Below, one piece after another: positions 63,707 through 64,000 of a stretch of DNA of 64,000 nt. The notes beneath the pieces were generated by a model that was not told the DNA's origin, made no database searches, and was given only the letters and a program-made list of their open reading frames with translations. Positions within the stretch are counted from its first letter, which is position 1; each line of letters starts with the position of its first letter. Source of the DNA: JAXGQD01 sp040766665 (lineage in GTDB: Bacteria; Bacillota; Clostridia; Saccharofermentanales; Fastidiosipilaceae); the NCBI GenBank assembly GCA_040766665.1, contig JAXGQD010000006.1, positions 153,375 to 217,374 on the forward strand, read 5' to 3'. The position numbers were made by a program, and so were the translations under genes.

Positions 63707-64000
63707 ATGTCACAAAGTAAAGGACAGGGACTCTTTCGAATTCTCTTTACTCTGGTGCTCGCCCTGCTGATCGGCGCACTGGTCATTGTCGCCATTGGTG
63801 AAAATCCCCTGGCGGCTTATGGCGCATTGCTGAGCGACGCATTCAAAGGCGCACGCGGCTTTGGTTCCACCCTGGCGATGTTTACCCCCTTGCTTTTGAC
63901 CTCGGCGGCTTTTGCCGTGGCTGCCAAAGCAGGTATGTTCAACGTCGGTGTAGAGGGCGCGGTCTTTCTGGGTGGCTTGGCTGCTGCCTATGTCGGCGTG
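63707..64000 (+). CDS. Nucleoside ABC transporter permease (NupP-like), N-terminal part
   Basis: The first 98 residues, cut by the window end. ATG directly abuts the ATPase stop codon, with AAAGGAGG upstream. First helix FRILFTLVLALLIGALVIVA, then ENPLAAYGALLSDAF and MFTPLLLTSAAFAVAAKAGMFNVGVEG, the conserved permease entry of the BMP transporters. Confidence 0.92.
   Translation, partial: MSQSKGQGLFRILFTLVLALLIGALVIVAIGENPLAAYGALLSDAFKGARGFGSTLAMFTPLLLTSAAFAVAAKAGMFNVGVEGAVFLGGLAAAYVGV

Overview
The window looks like a chromosomal piece of an anaerobic, low-redox Firmicute, most likely a clostridium. The basis is strong Shine-Dalgarno sites (AGGAGG type), sigma-A promoters, two lipoprotein-type sugar/nucleoside ABC transporters, an archaeal-type phosphoglycerate mutase, PPi-type phosphofructokinase and a B12-dependent mutase-like enzyme. 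Species cannot be fixed. No rRNA or tRNA gene was recognised.

Layout. 1-10.2 kb and 42.6-64 kb are ordinary, fairly GC-rich housekeeping segments: mfd (3' part), trmO, an NADH:acceptor flavoprotein, pyrG, a P-type ATPase with dCMP deaminase, proB; then PBP1A, a TPM / zinc-ribbon / SPFH trio, a DtxR-type regulator, hflX, apgM, a Crp-type regulator, ridA, an M20 amidohydrolase, glf, a VanY-type carboxypeptidase, a MarR regulator and a BMP-type nucleoside ABC transporter. Their intergenic gaps carry families of small hairpin, tandem and inverted repeats.

10.2-42.5 kb is a distinctly AT-richer catabolic island: two paralogous class III aminotransferases, a three-gene transhydrogenase whose PntB carries two tandem NADP-domain copies, a KduI/IolB-like isomerase, two SDRs, a Gfo/Idh/MocA oxidoreductase, an aldehyde dehydrogenase, class II aldolase, PPi-type PFK, two xylose-isomerase-like TIM barrels (one close to ketose 3-epimerases), a fused glutamate-mutase-like B12 enzyme with an ASKHA ATPase next to it, a GntR/FCD regulator, two near-equal-length zinc dehydrogenases, an RbsABC-like sugar transporter and a VOC protein. 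Several promoters in the island share the palindrome TAATATATTA over or next to the -10 box, so the GntR protein plausibly controls the whole set. The likely job is uptake, oxidation/epimerisation, phosphorylation and aldol cleavage of a rare sugar, polyol or (amino)cyclitol, with a B12-dependent carbon-skeleton or amino-group step. The substrate is not known from sequence.

A 2.94-kb three-gene transposon (37977-40916) with Tn7/Mu-like ends sits in the last codons of the VOC gene and splits the island; the flanking 7-bp duplication lets the ancestral gene end be rebuilt.

Sequence quality: mfd, pyrG, pntB, fba, both zinc dehydrogenases and the transposase are each broken by loss of one or two bases, mostly within G or C runs. 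These are more likely sequencing indels than real mutations, since mfd and pyrG should be functional, and I annotate the restored genes.
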